Of a stretch of DNA of 49,386 bases, positions 25,422 to 33,995 are shown piece by piece. Every line of letters starts with the position of its first letter. The first letter of the stretch is position 1. A program made the position numbers and the translations under genes. This DNA comes from Enterosoma sp964427595 (GTDB lineage Bacteria; Bacillota_I; Bacilli_A; RFN20; CAG-288): contig CAYRUQ010000008.1 of the NCBI GenBank assembly GCA_964427595.1, positions 1-49,386 on the forward strand, written 5' to 3'. The notes under the pieces were generated by a model. The model was given only the letters and a program-made list of their open reading frames with translations. It ran no database searches and was not told the DNA's origin.

Positions 25422-25465
25422 CAAAAAATGGACAGGCTATTGACAGCAAGTAGGGGGGGTAGAAT
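25422..25465 (+). promoter_or_regulatory. G-tract promoter 1 of the island (TTGACA-14-TAGAAT, 7 G in the spacer)
   Basis: Order on the plus strand: C-A6-T-GGACA (GGACA 25430-25434), five bases, TTGACA 25440-25445, a 14-base spacer that contains seven consecutive G (25453-25459), TAGAAT 25460-25465, GAAG. A 14-base spacer is too short for normal transcription; three more G would give 17. The same layout recurs at 26454-26503. Confidence 0.6.
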
Positions 25466-25497
25466 GAAGCAAATCTAATGAAAGGAGATTAATAATT

Positions 25498-25789
25498 ATG
25501 AGTAGATAATAAAAAGCAAATTTCAAAAAATGCTAAAAGGTCAAACAGTTACTTTTCAAATAGTTGATTATGATGAAGATATTAGTTTTAAAAACGTCAA
25601 CTCTAGTTATTCAAGTAAAACAACTAAATAAAGAAAATAATGGTCGTTTGATGGTTTGTGAATAAAGGCACTGAATGGGTTCTAGAAGATAAAGAACCTG
25701 AAAACCTACCTTATATAAGGTGGTTTATCACACAGCGAGATAGAGAGGAGTTCGATTATGAATTGGGCTGTATACGAAGAGTTCTATAA
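25498..25789 (+). pseudogene. Decayed coding region behind G-tract promoter 1
   Basis: AAAGGAG is correctly placed before ATG 25498, but the frame stops after three codons. A 33-residue piece (25530-25631, MLKGQTVTFQIVDYDEDIS...) and a 43-residue piece (25658-25789, NKGTEWVLEDKEPENLPYIR...) lie in shifted frames and read like parts of one protein interrupted by frameshifts. I recognise no family. It could also be a non-coding leader; the ribosome site and protein-like fragments favour decay. Confidence 0.35.
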
Positions 25790-25994
25790 CCAACGCACGA
25801 GGAAGACTCATAAATGCCCTAATCAATTGTTTGACACCTATGAGAAAGCTATAGAATATGCGGAGCAATTGAAAACGGAAAAGCACACAGATAGAGCGTG
25901 CTACGAGCCGAACACAGTATATATCTATAGCATCTATATCATCCCTGGCATATACAAATCAAAACCGCTCTGCTATTATCAAACACTTTGTTAA
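25758..25994 (+). CDS. Small unknown island protein
   Basis: 78 residues, aromatic-rich (many Tyr), no membrane helix, no known motif. A ribosome site GAGAGGAG lies seven bases before the ATG. It overlaps the end of the decayed fragment in another frame. Base composition and codon use differ from the uvrA side. It may be intact or itself a remnant. Confidence 0.45.
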   Translation: MNWAVYEEFYNQRTRKTHKCPNQLFDTYEKAIEYAEQLKTEKHTDRACYEPNTVYIYSIYIIPGIYKSKPLCYYQTLC

Positions 25995-26453
25995 AGCATG
26001 ACCCCAGAAAGTATTCTAAAAAATCAAGTCTGCATAGTATTATCGCAATGTGGGTGGCTGACATTTAGAAAATTGTAACCTTTGGTGAAGATGTAAAACT
26101 TAAAGAAAGTTGGTTGGGAGATTTTAATGCAATTATTAAATAGAAGGTGCTGTTGTAAAACTAATACCGAACATCTCTAATTGATTAAAACACTAAGCTC
26201 TAAAACTTTAATTTTGCTCTTAATAGTGATAATGAAAATTTTAATTAGTAGTTTTGCTATGTTTATTTATTGAAAAATCAAATAAAAGTTTAGAAGATCT
26301 CTTTTTCTTACTATATGCAGTATGAATTAATTAGGAGCAGAAACAAATTCTCTCCTATTTTTAATTGTGTAAAGAGATGTTATCTGATAGACGAGATGAA
26401 TATACTCTCGTTTGATTAGTTTTAGCATATGAGCATAAAAGGTTAGTAAACAA
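25995..26453. other. AT-rich gene-free stretch with coding remnants
   Basis: No intact gene. A short readable piece at 26075-26143 (VTFGEDVKLKESWLGDFNAIIK then stop, split here into recognisable words only) suggests another decayed gene. No insertion sequence ends, tRNA or strong terminator were seen. Confidence 0.45.
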
Positions 26454-26503
26454 ACAAAAAAACGGACACAAGCTTGACAGTTTTGAGCGGGGGGGGCTAA
26501 ACT
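26454..26503 (+). promoter_or_regulatory. G-tract promoter 2 (TTGACA-18-TAAACT, 8 G in the spacer) of the DUF262 gene
   Basis: C-A7-C-GGACA (GGACA 26464-26468), five bases, TTGACA 26474-26479, an 18-base spacer holding eight G (26489-26496), TAAACT 26498-26503, GAAG. Same module as promoter 1. With 18 bases it is near optimal and should be active; loss of one G gives 17. +1 about 26510. Confidence 0.65.
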
Positions 26504-26535
26504 GAAGTTTAAAAGATAGGGAGATGGAAAAATAT

Positions 26536-28257
26536 ATGGGATTTTCTGATATGAGTGCTCGAGAAGCCTTGAGATATATTAAGGCAGAAAGAATGCTACT
26601 TCCTGATATTCAAAGAACTTTTAAATGGACCATGAGCGATATTGAAAAATTGTTTGAATCTATAGCTGATGATTATCCAATTGGGTTTTACATATTTTGG
26701 AAAACGACCAAAAGCAATCTTAATGAAAAACAACCGAACCTATATCATTTCGTAACTGAGTATGAACGTTGGAAAACTCAAAATAAACCATATCAAGAGA
26801 ACTTTGATGACGATGGTAATGATTGTTATATCGTTTTAGATGGTCAACAAAGACTTACAGCATTAAATATTGCTTTATATGGATACTATTCAGAAAAAAA
26901 GAGAGGAAGAGGTTATGGTTGGGACAATCCAAAATCATGGATTAGAAGAAGGCTTTATTATAATTTAGACTTTCATTCTAAACATGACGCTAGTAGAGAA
27001 GACGAAGAATCTACATCATTAAAGAGATTTAAATTTTTATCTGACGATGAAGCAAGGGATGGAAATTATTATCAAATAAGTAAACTTATAACTTTTAATG
27101 TGAAAGAAAAACTGGAAGAATCTCTTGAGGCGTTGAGTATTGATGAAGAATCTAAAAATGATTTAATTAGAGTTTTCAAAAGACTTGAAAGCAATAGAGA
27201 AGATAGTGTAATTCATTATTATGAAATTAATAATAAGTCTTATGATAGTGCATTGGACATCTTTGTAAGAGTAAATTCAACTGGACAAAAATTATCCAAA
27301 TCTGATTTGCTATTTTCAACTTTAATTAATGGGTGGAAAGATGGTAGAGAAAAAATAGATAAACTAATCAAGTCAATTAATAGTTGTAAAGGAGAACATT
27401 TTCATTTTACTAGAGATTATTTGATGCGCCTTTGCTTAGTTCTTATTGAGAAAGATACTAGTTTAAAAATCGAAGCGTTCAAAAAAGATGTTTGTGAAGA
27501 GATCAAAAATAATTGGGGAAAAATTGAGGACACTTGTCAGAATTTAAGTGAATTACTAGTAGAGTTCGGATACTCTGATGAAAATCTTACATCTTACAAC
27601 GCTACAATGCCTATAGCCTACTATATTTACAATGGTGGCAGCTTTGATAGTAAAGAATCTAAAACTGAAGAACGCAAATTTTTAGCAATCTCAATGGTTA
27701 AAGGATTGTTTGGTGGATCAAGTGATTATGCATTAGCAAGGACAAGACAAGCTCTTCAAAGTTATGGCTGTAAAAATAAGTTTTTTAATCTAAATATATT
27801 TAAAGAGGTTATTCTTTCAGGAGGCAGAACTTTTAAGGTTAGCGAAGGAGATATTAATCTTTGGTTGGATAATTTTGTGAAAGGTCAGCAAACTTACATA
27901 ATTCTTTGTTTGCTTTATCCATTTTATAAATTAAGTCGGGAAAGTTTCCACCAAGATCATTGTCATCCTTTTAATTCCTTTAAGAAAAAGAATCTAAAGC
28001 AACTATCGTTGGAAGAAAAAGAAAATGAATGGCAAGAGAAGTGTAATAAATTACCAAATCTACAACTTTTAGAAGGCTACGAAAACGAACATAAAAACAA
28101 AATGCCGTTAAAAGACTGGATTGATGAAGGAAATAAGATTAAGTATGATCCTTCCACTTCTTATGAATTAAAAGATTTTGAGACATTCTTCGAAGGACGA
28201 AGAAAACTTATGAAAGCAGAATTGATGAAAATATTTGAGATAACACCAACAAAATAA
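26536..28257 (+). CDS. DUF262/GmrSD-like protein, predicted anti-phage restriction factor
   Basis: 573 residues from ATG 26536; an ATG at 26524 directly abuts the AGGGAG ribosome site, so the later start is preferred. N-terminal DUF262 (ParB/sulfiredoxin-like nucleotidase fold): LLPDIQRTFKW at 21-31, DDYPIGFYIFW near 45-55, and the DGQQR motif 102-106. A C-terminal DUF1524/HNH-like region shows HQDHCHP (472-478) and LPNLQLLEGYEN (506-517), matching the His-Asn pattern of that nuclease. GmrSD proteins cleave modified DNA as type IV restriction enzymes, so phage defence is likely but not proved. Driven by a promoter with an 8-G spacer, and followed after 64 bases by a Cys-rich coiled-coil membrane protein. 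Confidence 0.82.
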   Translation: MGFSDMSAREALRYIKAERMLLPDIQRTFKWTMSDIEKLFESIADDYPIGFYIFWKTTKSNLNEKQPNLYHFVTEYERWKTQNKPYQENFDDDGNDCYIVLDGQQRLTALNIALYGYYSEKKRGRGYGWDNPKSWIRRRLYYNLDFHSKHDASREDEESTSLKRFKFLSDDEARDGNYYQISKLITFNVKEKLEESLEALSIDEESKNDLIRVFKRLESNREDSVIHYYEINNKSYDSALDIFVRVNSTGQKLSKSDLLFSTLINGWKDGREKIDKLIKSINSCKGEHFHFTRDYLMRLCLVLIEKDTSLKIEAFKKDVCEEIKNNWGKIEDTCQNLSELLVEFGYSDENLTSYNATMPIAYYIYNGGSFDSKESKTEERKFLAISMVKGLFGGSSDYALARTRQALQSYGCKNKFFNLNIFKEVILSGGRTFKVSEGDINLWLDNFVKGQQTYIILCLLYPFYKLSRESFHQDHCHPFNSFKKKNLKQLSLEEKENEWQEKCNKLPNLQLLEGYENEHKNKMPLKDWIDEGNKIKYDPSTSYELKDFETFFEGRRKLMKAELMKIFEITPTK

Positions 28258-28321
28258 ATTTAAAACACAAAATAAAGCATTTTCGTTTGCTGAAATATTT
28301 TTGAAAAAGGAGGTTTGTGAT

Positions 28322-28987
28322 ATGGGTCATTGGGAATATAACTTAAAGAAAGAAAAATGCTTATCATGTCAACATTATAGCGGGTGTAATGGTGTATCTC
28401 ATCATTTTTTACTGGGAGATAGAATCGATTATGAACTAAATGGTATGTGTTACAAAGATGGGTCAAATCGTCCAAAAGTAACCAAAGCCACTAGGTGGTG
28501 TTCAAAGTGGAAACGTAATTATATGATTGCATCGACGATTTCAAAAGAAGAGATTCAAAAAAACAAAAGTAATCAACGAACAATCGTAAGAACAATTAAC
28601 CCATTTGCTAAAGCAGAACAAGAAATTGCTAAAACAAAACAAGAAATAGAGAAATTCGGGCAGGAAATTGATAGGTTGGAAAGCGAACGATGTGCTTTGT
28701 TAGAAGAGGCATATACATTAGAACAGAAGCTACTGGATTCTCAACTTTCTACAGAAGAGGAAAAAAGAATTCACGAACGGGCAAAAAGAATTAACGAGGA
28801 GGCAAAAAGAATTAAAGAAGAAGAAACACGACTGGCAGAAGAGGGACAAGCAATTCTTGACAAATTGAAGCGTCAAAAAGCAAATTTAGAGCTGAACAAA
28901 AAGACGATAAAAGCTATTGCTATTCCAATTGCCGTCTTCATACTAATATTCATAATTGCCATAATTGGTTGTAGTATATCTGATTAA
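28322..28987 (+). CDS. Cys-rich, coiled-coil, tail-anchored protein of unknown function
   Basis: 221 residues from ATG 28322, preceded by AAAGGAGG at eight bases. N-terminal cysteine cluster (Cys13, Cys16, Cys22, Cys43, Cys60) that could bind zinc or an iron-sulphur group, then a long charged coiled coil (about 95-190: repeated Glu, Lys, Arg and Ala), then one membrane helix (about 198-217) at the very end. This suggests a membrane-tethered scaffold or sensor. It follows the DUF262 gene and has no strong promoter of its own, so the two probably form one unit. I know no named family for it. Confidence 0.75.
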   Translation: MGHWEYNLKKEKCLSCQHYSGCNGVSHHFLLGDRIDYELNGMCYKDGSNRPKVTKATRWCSKWKRNYMIASTISKEEIQKNKSNQRTIVRTINPFAKAEQEIAKTKQEIEKFGQEIDRLESERCALLEEAYTLEQKLLDSQLSTEEEKRIHERAKRINEEAKRIKEEETRLAEEGQAILDKLKRQKANLELNKKTIKAIAIPIAVFILIFIIAIIGCSISD

Positions 28988-29247
28988 TATCTAATGTTAA
29001 GTTTTGAAAGATTTAAGAGTGGCGACAATATTAATTTCTATTTTTAGCATAAAATAACTTCTTGCAAACATATTTAAGTGCTTTATAAACACAGATTATG
29101 ACGATTAGAAACAAATATTTTAGTAGGATGGTTACGTTTCGAAATTTACAGCTAGAAAAACCAAATATAAAAAATACAAGCTACATTCAAACTTAAAAAA
29201 TGTTTTACATCTAATAGGTTATTTTTCCTACTATAAAATATAATTTA
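28988..29247. other. AT-rich island edge, nothing recognised
   Basis: 260 AT-rich bases between the coiled-coil gene and the convergent phosphofructokinase gene. No clear terminator, repeat or remnant was found; no direct repeats mark the island end. Confidence 0.5.
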
Positions 29248-30411
29248 TTATTTCAACTCTAGAACCTGAGCTAAGAAATCTCCGCCTAACAAAGGCCTTA
29301 AATAATAGAAGAATTTATCGGTAGCAAAATGAGTTTTCTCATCATAATAACTTAAATCGATAGAAGAAGGAGTAGTAGCTACATCCTTTAAAGAGACAGG
29401 AACAAACTTAATTCTGTAAGGAGCATCACTTAATCTTTTAATTGAGACCATAACAGAGTTAAGACCTTTATCCGCAAAGCAGAAAGCTTCTTTGCCAACC
29501 TTTCTACTCTCATTAACATCAACTTTAGATGTCAAATAGAAAGCAGAGCGTTGTAAGACATTAAGTTCAATCGCTCTCGTTTTAAATCCACATTTATCAA
29601 GTTCTCTTGCTAAGAAGTAAGAGACACTACCTAATTGGATATTTCCAAAAGCGTCTTTACTACCCATAGAAGAGATGAGATCTCCATTTTCATCTTTGAT
29701 TCCTTCAGAGACGACGATGTTACATCTGTTTCTTCTCTTATAGATTTCGCTAGCTTCATTGATGAAGTCTTTTAAGTTAAAAGGAATCTCAGGAATATAA
29801 ATCAAATCAGGAGCTAGGTTTTTATCTCTAGCTAAAGCAGAAGAAAGGGCAAGATAACCGGAGTCTCTCCCCATAGCTTCAATGATATTGATTCTTCCCT
29901 TTTTATAAGAGAGATCATCTAAAACGATGGAAGCTGTCGCATTGATGATGTATTTAGCAGCAGAGGCAAAACCAGGCGTGTGATCACACTCTTTTAAATC
30001 GTTATCGATAGTCTTAGGAATACCGATGACTTTGATATTTAAACCTTCATTAAGACAGGCGTTTGAAATCTTATAAGCAGAGTCCATCGTATCATTTCCA
30101 CCATTAAGAAAAAGCATGTCTATCTCATTCTCTTTAAGAGTTTTGATGATGCTATCTAACTGCTTTGAAGGAGAAGTTAAAAAGATACGAGCAGATCCAA
30201 AATAAGAAGATGGTCTTTTAAGTAGTGCTTTAGTATTGATGTCTTTAACTTCTTTGATGTTTCCATCAATCAAAGAAGAGAGTCCATAAGGAGAGACGAA
30301 GACTTGATAATCGTGTTTCTTAGCTTCTTCATAAAGACCACAAAAAGAAGCGTTGATGACACTAGTCGGACCACCGGCTTGTAGATAGAGGACTTTTTTA
30401 TTCTTTGTCAT
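29248..30411 (-). CDS. pfp: Pyrophosphate-type 6-phosphofructokinase
   Basis: 387 residues from ATG 30411; another in-frame ATG lies at 30423 and neither has a clear ribosome site. Start-stop overlap with the preceding YfhO-like gene suggests coupled translation. PFK motifs: GGPTSVINAS near the N-terminus, GGNDTMDS (104-111), PKTIDNDL (132-139). Asp107 at the position of Gly104 of ATP-PFK, and Lys133, mark use of pyrophosphate rather than ATP. It makes fructose-1,6-bisphosphate reversibly, saving ATP in glycolysis. The window has no ATP-type PFK. Confidence 0.9.
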   Translation of the reverse strand: MTKNKKVLYLQAGGPTSVINASFCGLYEEAKKHDYQVFVSPYGLSSLIDGNIKEVKDINTKALLKRPSSYFGSARIFLTSPSKQLDSIIKTLKENEIDMLFLNGGNDTMDSAYKISNACLNEGLNIKVIGIPKTIDNDLKECDHTPGFASAAKYIINATASIVLDDLSYKKGRINIIEAMGRDSGYLALSSALARDKNLAPDLIYIPEIPFNLKDFINEASEIYKRRNRCNIVVSEGIKDENGDLISSMGSKDAFGNIQLGSVSYFLARELDKCGFKTRAIELNVLQRSAFYLTSKVDVNESRKVGKEAFCFADKGLNSVMVSIKRLSDAPYRIKFVPVSLKDVATTPSSIDLSYYDEKTHFATDKFFYYLRPLLGGDFLAQVLELK

Positions 30412-33400
30412 TGCAGTCGTCATAATCGTATCTGACTTGCAAAGCACTTTGTTCTGCTTCATGTTCTATAGATTTGATTTCTCTAAACTTGCGTGTTTTA
30501 CGAGATTTTTGAGTGTAAAGAACGATGAATATACAAGAGACGAAAACACCGATTGCAGTGATGAATAAAGCGAATTTAAAGTAAGGAGTCTCATAAGTGA
30601 GGACATAGGTGTGTTCTCCTTTAGCACCCTCAAAGCCGATGAAACCGCCTTGGGCTTTATAGAGAGTGACAGGAGTTAAGACCTGATTTCCATCCTCGTC
30701 ATAAGTGACTTCTGAGACACTGAAGCCGTCTTGAATCGGATAGTTTAAGACGATGAAACGATCATCCTCATAGTTGGTGGTAAACCACATCTCATCCGAA
30801 TTTCTATAATTGATCTCAGCTTCGTTTTCTTTTTGAACATCAATAGCTGCTTGATAATCAGAATTGCGGGTGATGTAGAGATTAGGTCTATCGATGACAC
30901 AAGGATCATCTTTAGTTCCTTCATAGATGATACCGACGATCTTAGCTACCGGTCTATCGACATAATAGCCATGGGCTTGTTTATACTCAGCATAAGAGTG
31001 TTGAGCGATAGAGATGATCACACCATCTTCATCAAAGAATCTCCATTCGATATTGTTGGTGCTATCAACAGAGATGTAATATCCACTTTCCGGATCATCA
31101 GGATCAGCATCAGAACAGAGGGTGGTAGCATTACCAGAACTATCTAAAGGAGTGATGACGATCTTGGAGTTGTATAAGACTGAACGAGTGTAGTCATCGC
31201 TAGAATTACCATCATCATCTCTGAGAGTGTAGTAATCATATTTCAAATCAGCAGGGCCGATACCATTACAAGCTAAGAACGGATTAGCTTCATTGTATTC
31301 AGCCATACCAGTGGTGTCATAAGGATCATCAGCATTCATATAGGCGTATTCACCAGAGGGGACAGCTTCGGTTGCTGGCCACTGGGCTGAATAAATCTGG
31401 ATATCGAGTTTATTAGAACCAGCAAGATATTCGATAGCACCAGAATTACCTTCTCTATAGTTAGTAGTTACGATAGCGTTATAGAATCTGGTTCTATCAG
31501 TAGTTAAAGTTCCACTCATCGTCGTGGTGACTCCGTTGATAGTCACTGTATCAGCGTTATATTTACCTTCTTCTTTGAAGGCTTCATAATCTTCATCATC
31601 AAGCATAGCGAAGCGTAAGAGCGGATATTCGTTGACATCCTCATAACGGCCCCAAGTGTAAGAACCATCACTGGAAGTGGCAGTGCTAAGCCAAGCGGTG
31701 TTGACAATCGTATCAAAGGAGAAGATGCCGTTCATGTAGTTCAAGTTGACATAAAGAGACTTCGTACATTCATCAGAAGCTAAGAATTCTAAGAGCTCTT
31801 CTGAATATTCAACATCAAGAGATTCCATCTCTTCTTCAGTAATCTCTAAGACATTTTTATATCCATAAGGGATGTCATACTCATTAGAGGGGATAGTATA
31901 AGGTTCGGTCGGTTTGCTGACTTTAGGAACTAAGTAATACTTGGTGCTTAAGAAAGTCTCTAAGTTCTCTCTGTGATTATGAATACCCATCGACCAGTTT
32001 TGATAAGTGTAGGGGATACGAGATCTATCTAAGAAGTCTTGGGCGTTGAATGGATAGACGGAGTGGAAAGCGCCGAGTCCGTTATATCCTTCTCTTAATG
32101 AGATATTGATATTACTTCTATCTGCGGTGGTGTTATAAACCCGGTAGAAAGGATCTTCTTCACATTCATCAAGCATAGAGAAGATCTGAGTTTCTTGAGT
32201 GATATTATCAGGGCCACCAGCCATCGTTGAGATATTAGCAGTACCTTGGCAAGTGATGGAGACATTAGCCATGACGATGATATCTAAGGAAGCTAGAATC
32301 ATCGTTGATATAGCGAACTTCTTCTTGTGGAAGAAATGCCTCATCACCAGATAACAGACAAGCATCCAAGCCATCGAGAGAACGATCAAGATGAGTCTTA
32401 AATCCCAATAGGTAGAAGAGGTGTAATAACTTGAATGATTGTTGACTTCATAAATGACTAAGAAGATAGAGACGACACATAAAAGAAGGACGATGACAAA
32501 GGAGAAATCCATATAGGTTCTAGGTATCTCTCTTCTCTTTTCAAGGGTGTGACAATCAAAGACGATCATCCAGGCTATCGGTAGGATGAAGTATCTAGCA
32601 TAACCGACAGTGAATCCGCTGAAGAGATAAAAACCGATAGGTGAGAAGATCAAGAATAAAGTGAACGCCATGCCAAGAAGCTGTCCCCACTTCTTTTCTT
32701 TAAAAGCGTAGATGACGCCGGTGAAGAAGATGAGAAGTAAAGGAGTAGTCGTATATAAAGAAGCTTGGAAGTTATCATACCAACTGACATTGAGAAGGTT
32801 TGAGTAATATCCGCCTAGCGGCATGAATAGGAAGTTTAATAATGGCGTTATTTGACTTTGTGAATTGCTTGACGGATAAGTGAAGATGGCCACTAGTGTG
32901 TTCCAGATTCCTTCAGCATCTAAAACATTATCTAACCAAGAGCTACTTGAAGACACTCTTGGCATACTTGTTGCAGTTGTTATTCCCGGAATCAGCACAA
33001 AAGCACTCATCATTATGCCTAGTACAAAGACGACAAATCCCATTCCAAAAGAGGCCCAGTTTTGATCTGTAGTCCTAGTTTTAGCACTCTGGATGAAACG
33101 GAATATCGCATATAAGAATCCGCCGATAGTGAAGACGACAAAGAAGAAGTAAGAAGTCATCGCATTGAGTAAGAAACCGACTAATAAGACACGTGGATCT
33201 CTATCGGAAAGTATCTTTTCAATACCTAAGAAGATGAGAGGTAAGAAGACGACTGAATCAAGGAAGTGGAACCAAAGATATGAGAATGTATAACCGGAGA
33301 AAGCAAAGCAGAGAGCACCGATTCTTCTTGTTTTATAGGAGAGCTGTTTAAATGAACCTAAATACCAGTAGAAGAACATGCCGGCTAGACATAATTTAGG

Positions 33401-33829
33401 GACAAACTCTAAGCCTTGTAGTACTAATAACCAATCACGAGGGAAGATGAGAAGGATGAGGAAGAATGGATCAAACAGATAATAGAAGGCGTTACCGCCG
33501 ATATTATCGATACCTAGGAAGACTGAATAATCCCATTGTGGGAAGTGACCAGTGGCGAAAAACTCATGCCAATCATCATAACCATTGAATAAGAAGGTCA
33601 TCTCCTGAAGGGTATAGTCACCACTTAAAGGGACGGTGAAACTATGAGTGACCCATGTGTAAATAAAACAAGCGACACTGACTACAAATAACCAATAAAA
33701 AGTCTTCATCCTTTCAGAAGGATGAAGGAAAGTCTTATTTAACCACTTGCCGACTTTTTCAACCGCTAAATTTATATTGTAGGGGAGAACTCTAAAGAAA
33801 GATTTGATTTTCGTTATTACAGTTTCCAT
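30398..33829 (-). CDS. YfhO-family giant membrane protein (GT-C-like)
   Basis: 1143 residues. About 13 membrane helices lie within 45-530, then a large extracytoplasmic domain (about 540-1085) rich in Asp, Thr and Tyr, and a last helix (about 1088-1110) with a basic-acidic tail. The N-terminal pattern (SGDYTLQEMTFLFNGYDDWHEFF, split by family: GDYTLQ and then GHFPQWDYSVFLGIDNIG) is that of YfhO proteins, which in Gram-positives glycosylate lipoteichoic acid or related polymers from lipid-linked sugars. The exact sugar is unknown. It shares an intergenic region with the divergent Wzy-like gene, another envelope polymer gene. Confidence 0.87.
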   Translation of the reverse strand: METVITKIKSFFRVLPYNINLAVEKVGKWLNKTFLHPSERMKTFYWLFVVSVACFIYTWVTHSFTVPLSGDYTLQEMTFLFNGYDDWHEFFATGHFPQWDYSVFLGIDNIGGNAFYYLFDPFFLILLIFPRDWLLVLQGLEFVPKLCLAGMFFYWYLGSFKQLSYKTRRIGALCFAFSGYTFSYLWFHFLDSVVFLPLIFLGIEKILSDRDPRVLLVGFLLNAMTSYFFFVVFTIGGFLYAIFRFIQSAKTRTTDQNWASFGMGFVVFVLGIMMSAFVLIPGITTATSMPRVSSSSSWLDNVLDAEGIWNTLVAIFTYPSSNSQSQITPLLNFLFMPLGGYYSNLLNVSWYDNFQASLYTTTPLLLIFFTGVIYAFKEKKWGQLLGMAFTLFLIFSPIGFYLFSGFTVGYARYFILPIAWMIVFDCHTLEKRREIPRTYMDFSFVIVLLLCVVSIFLVIYEVNNHSSYYTSSTYWDLRLILIVLSMAWMLVCYLVMRHFFHKKKFAISTMILASLDIIVMANVSITCQGTANISTMAGGPDNITQETQIFSMLDECEEDPFYRVYNTTADRSNINISLREGYNGLGAFHSVYPFNAQDFLDRSRIPYTYQNWSMGIHNHRENLETFLSTKYYLVPKVSKPTEPYTIPSNEYDIPYGYKNVLEITEEEMESLDVEYSEELLEFLASDECTKSLYVNLNYMNGIFSFDTIVNTAWLSTATSSDGSYTWGRYEDVNEYPLLRFAMLDDEDYEAFKEEGKYNADTVTINGVTTTMSGTLTTDRTRFYNAIVTTNYREGNSGAIEYLAGSNKLDIQIYSAQWPATEAVPSGEYAYMNADDPYDTTGMAEYNEANPFLACNGIGPADLKYDYYTLRDDDGNSSDDYTRSVLYNSKIVITPLDSSGNATTLCSDADPDDPESGYYISVDSTNNIEWRFFDEDGVIISIAQHSYAEYKQAHGYYVDRPVAKIVGIIYEGTKDDPCVIDRPNLYITRNSDYQAAIDVQKENEAEINYRNSDEMWFTTNYEDDRFIVLNYPIQDGFSVSEVTYDEDGNQVLTPVTLYKAQGGFIGFEGAKGEHTYVLTYETPYFKFALFITAIGVFVSCIFIVLYTQKSRKTRKFREIKSIEHEAEQSALQVRYDYDDCNDKE

Positions 33830-33853
33830 TCTGAAGAAAAGTTTATCACAAAC

Positions 33854-33875
33854 AGTTCTATATAGATATAGAACT
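33854..33875. promoter_or_regulatory. 22-bp palindrome between the YfhO and Wzy-like genes
   Basis: Arms AGTTCTATAT (33854-33863) and ATATAGAACT (33866-33875) are perfectly complementary around two bases. The position 25 bases before the YfhO start suggests an operator shared by the divergent envelope genes. Confidence 0.5.
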
Positions 33876-33980
33876 AAACGGGGCTAGGAATCTCTAGATA
33901 CTACATAAAAGCGTTTTTAAGAGTCTTATCAACAATAAGAGGAGGGCGGACTAAAGGTCGTTTTTAAGAAGTTGTTTCTT

Positions 33981-33989
33981 TGTTATACT
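33981..33989 (+). promoter_or_regulatory. Extended -10 (TGTTATACT) predicting a leaderless message
   Basis: TG 33981-33982 and TATACT 33984-33989; +1 falls on 33996, the A of the ATG. No ribosome site is present. Confidence 0.5.
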
Positions 33990-33995
33990 TTTAAT

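Noticed and set aside
25376..29247. Prophage or transposon as the origin of the island
   Set aside because: No integrase, transposase, terminal inverted repeats or flanking direct repeats were seen, although AT content and decay point to acquisition.
30833..31147. 104-residue frame opposite the YfhO-like gene
   Set aside because: Low-complexity Ile/Arg/Asp composition typical of antisense reading of an acidic domain.
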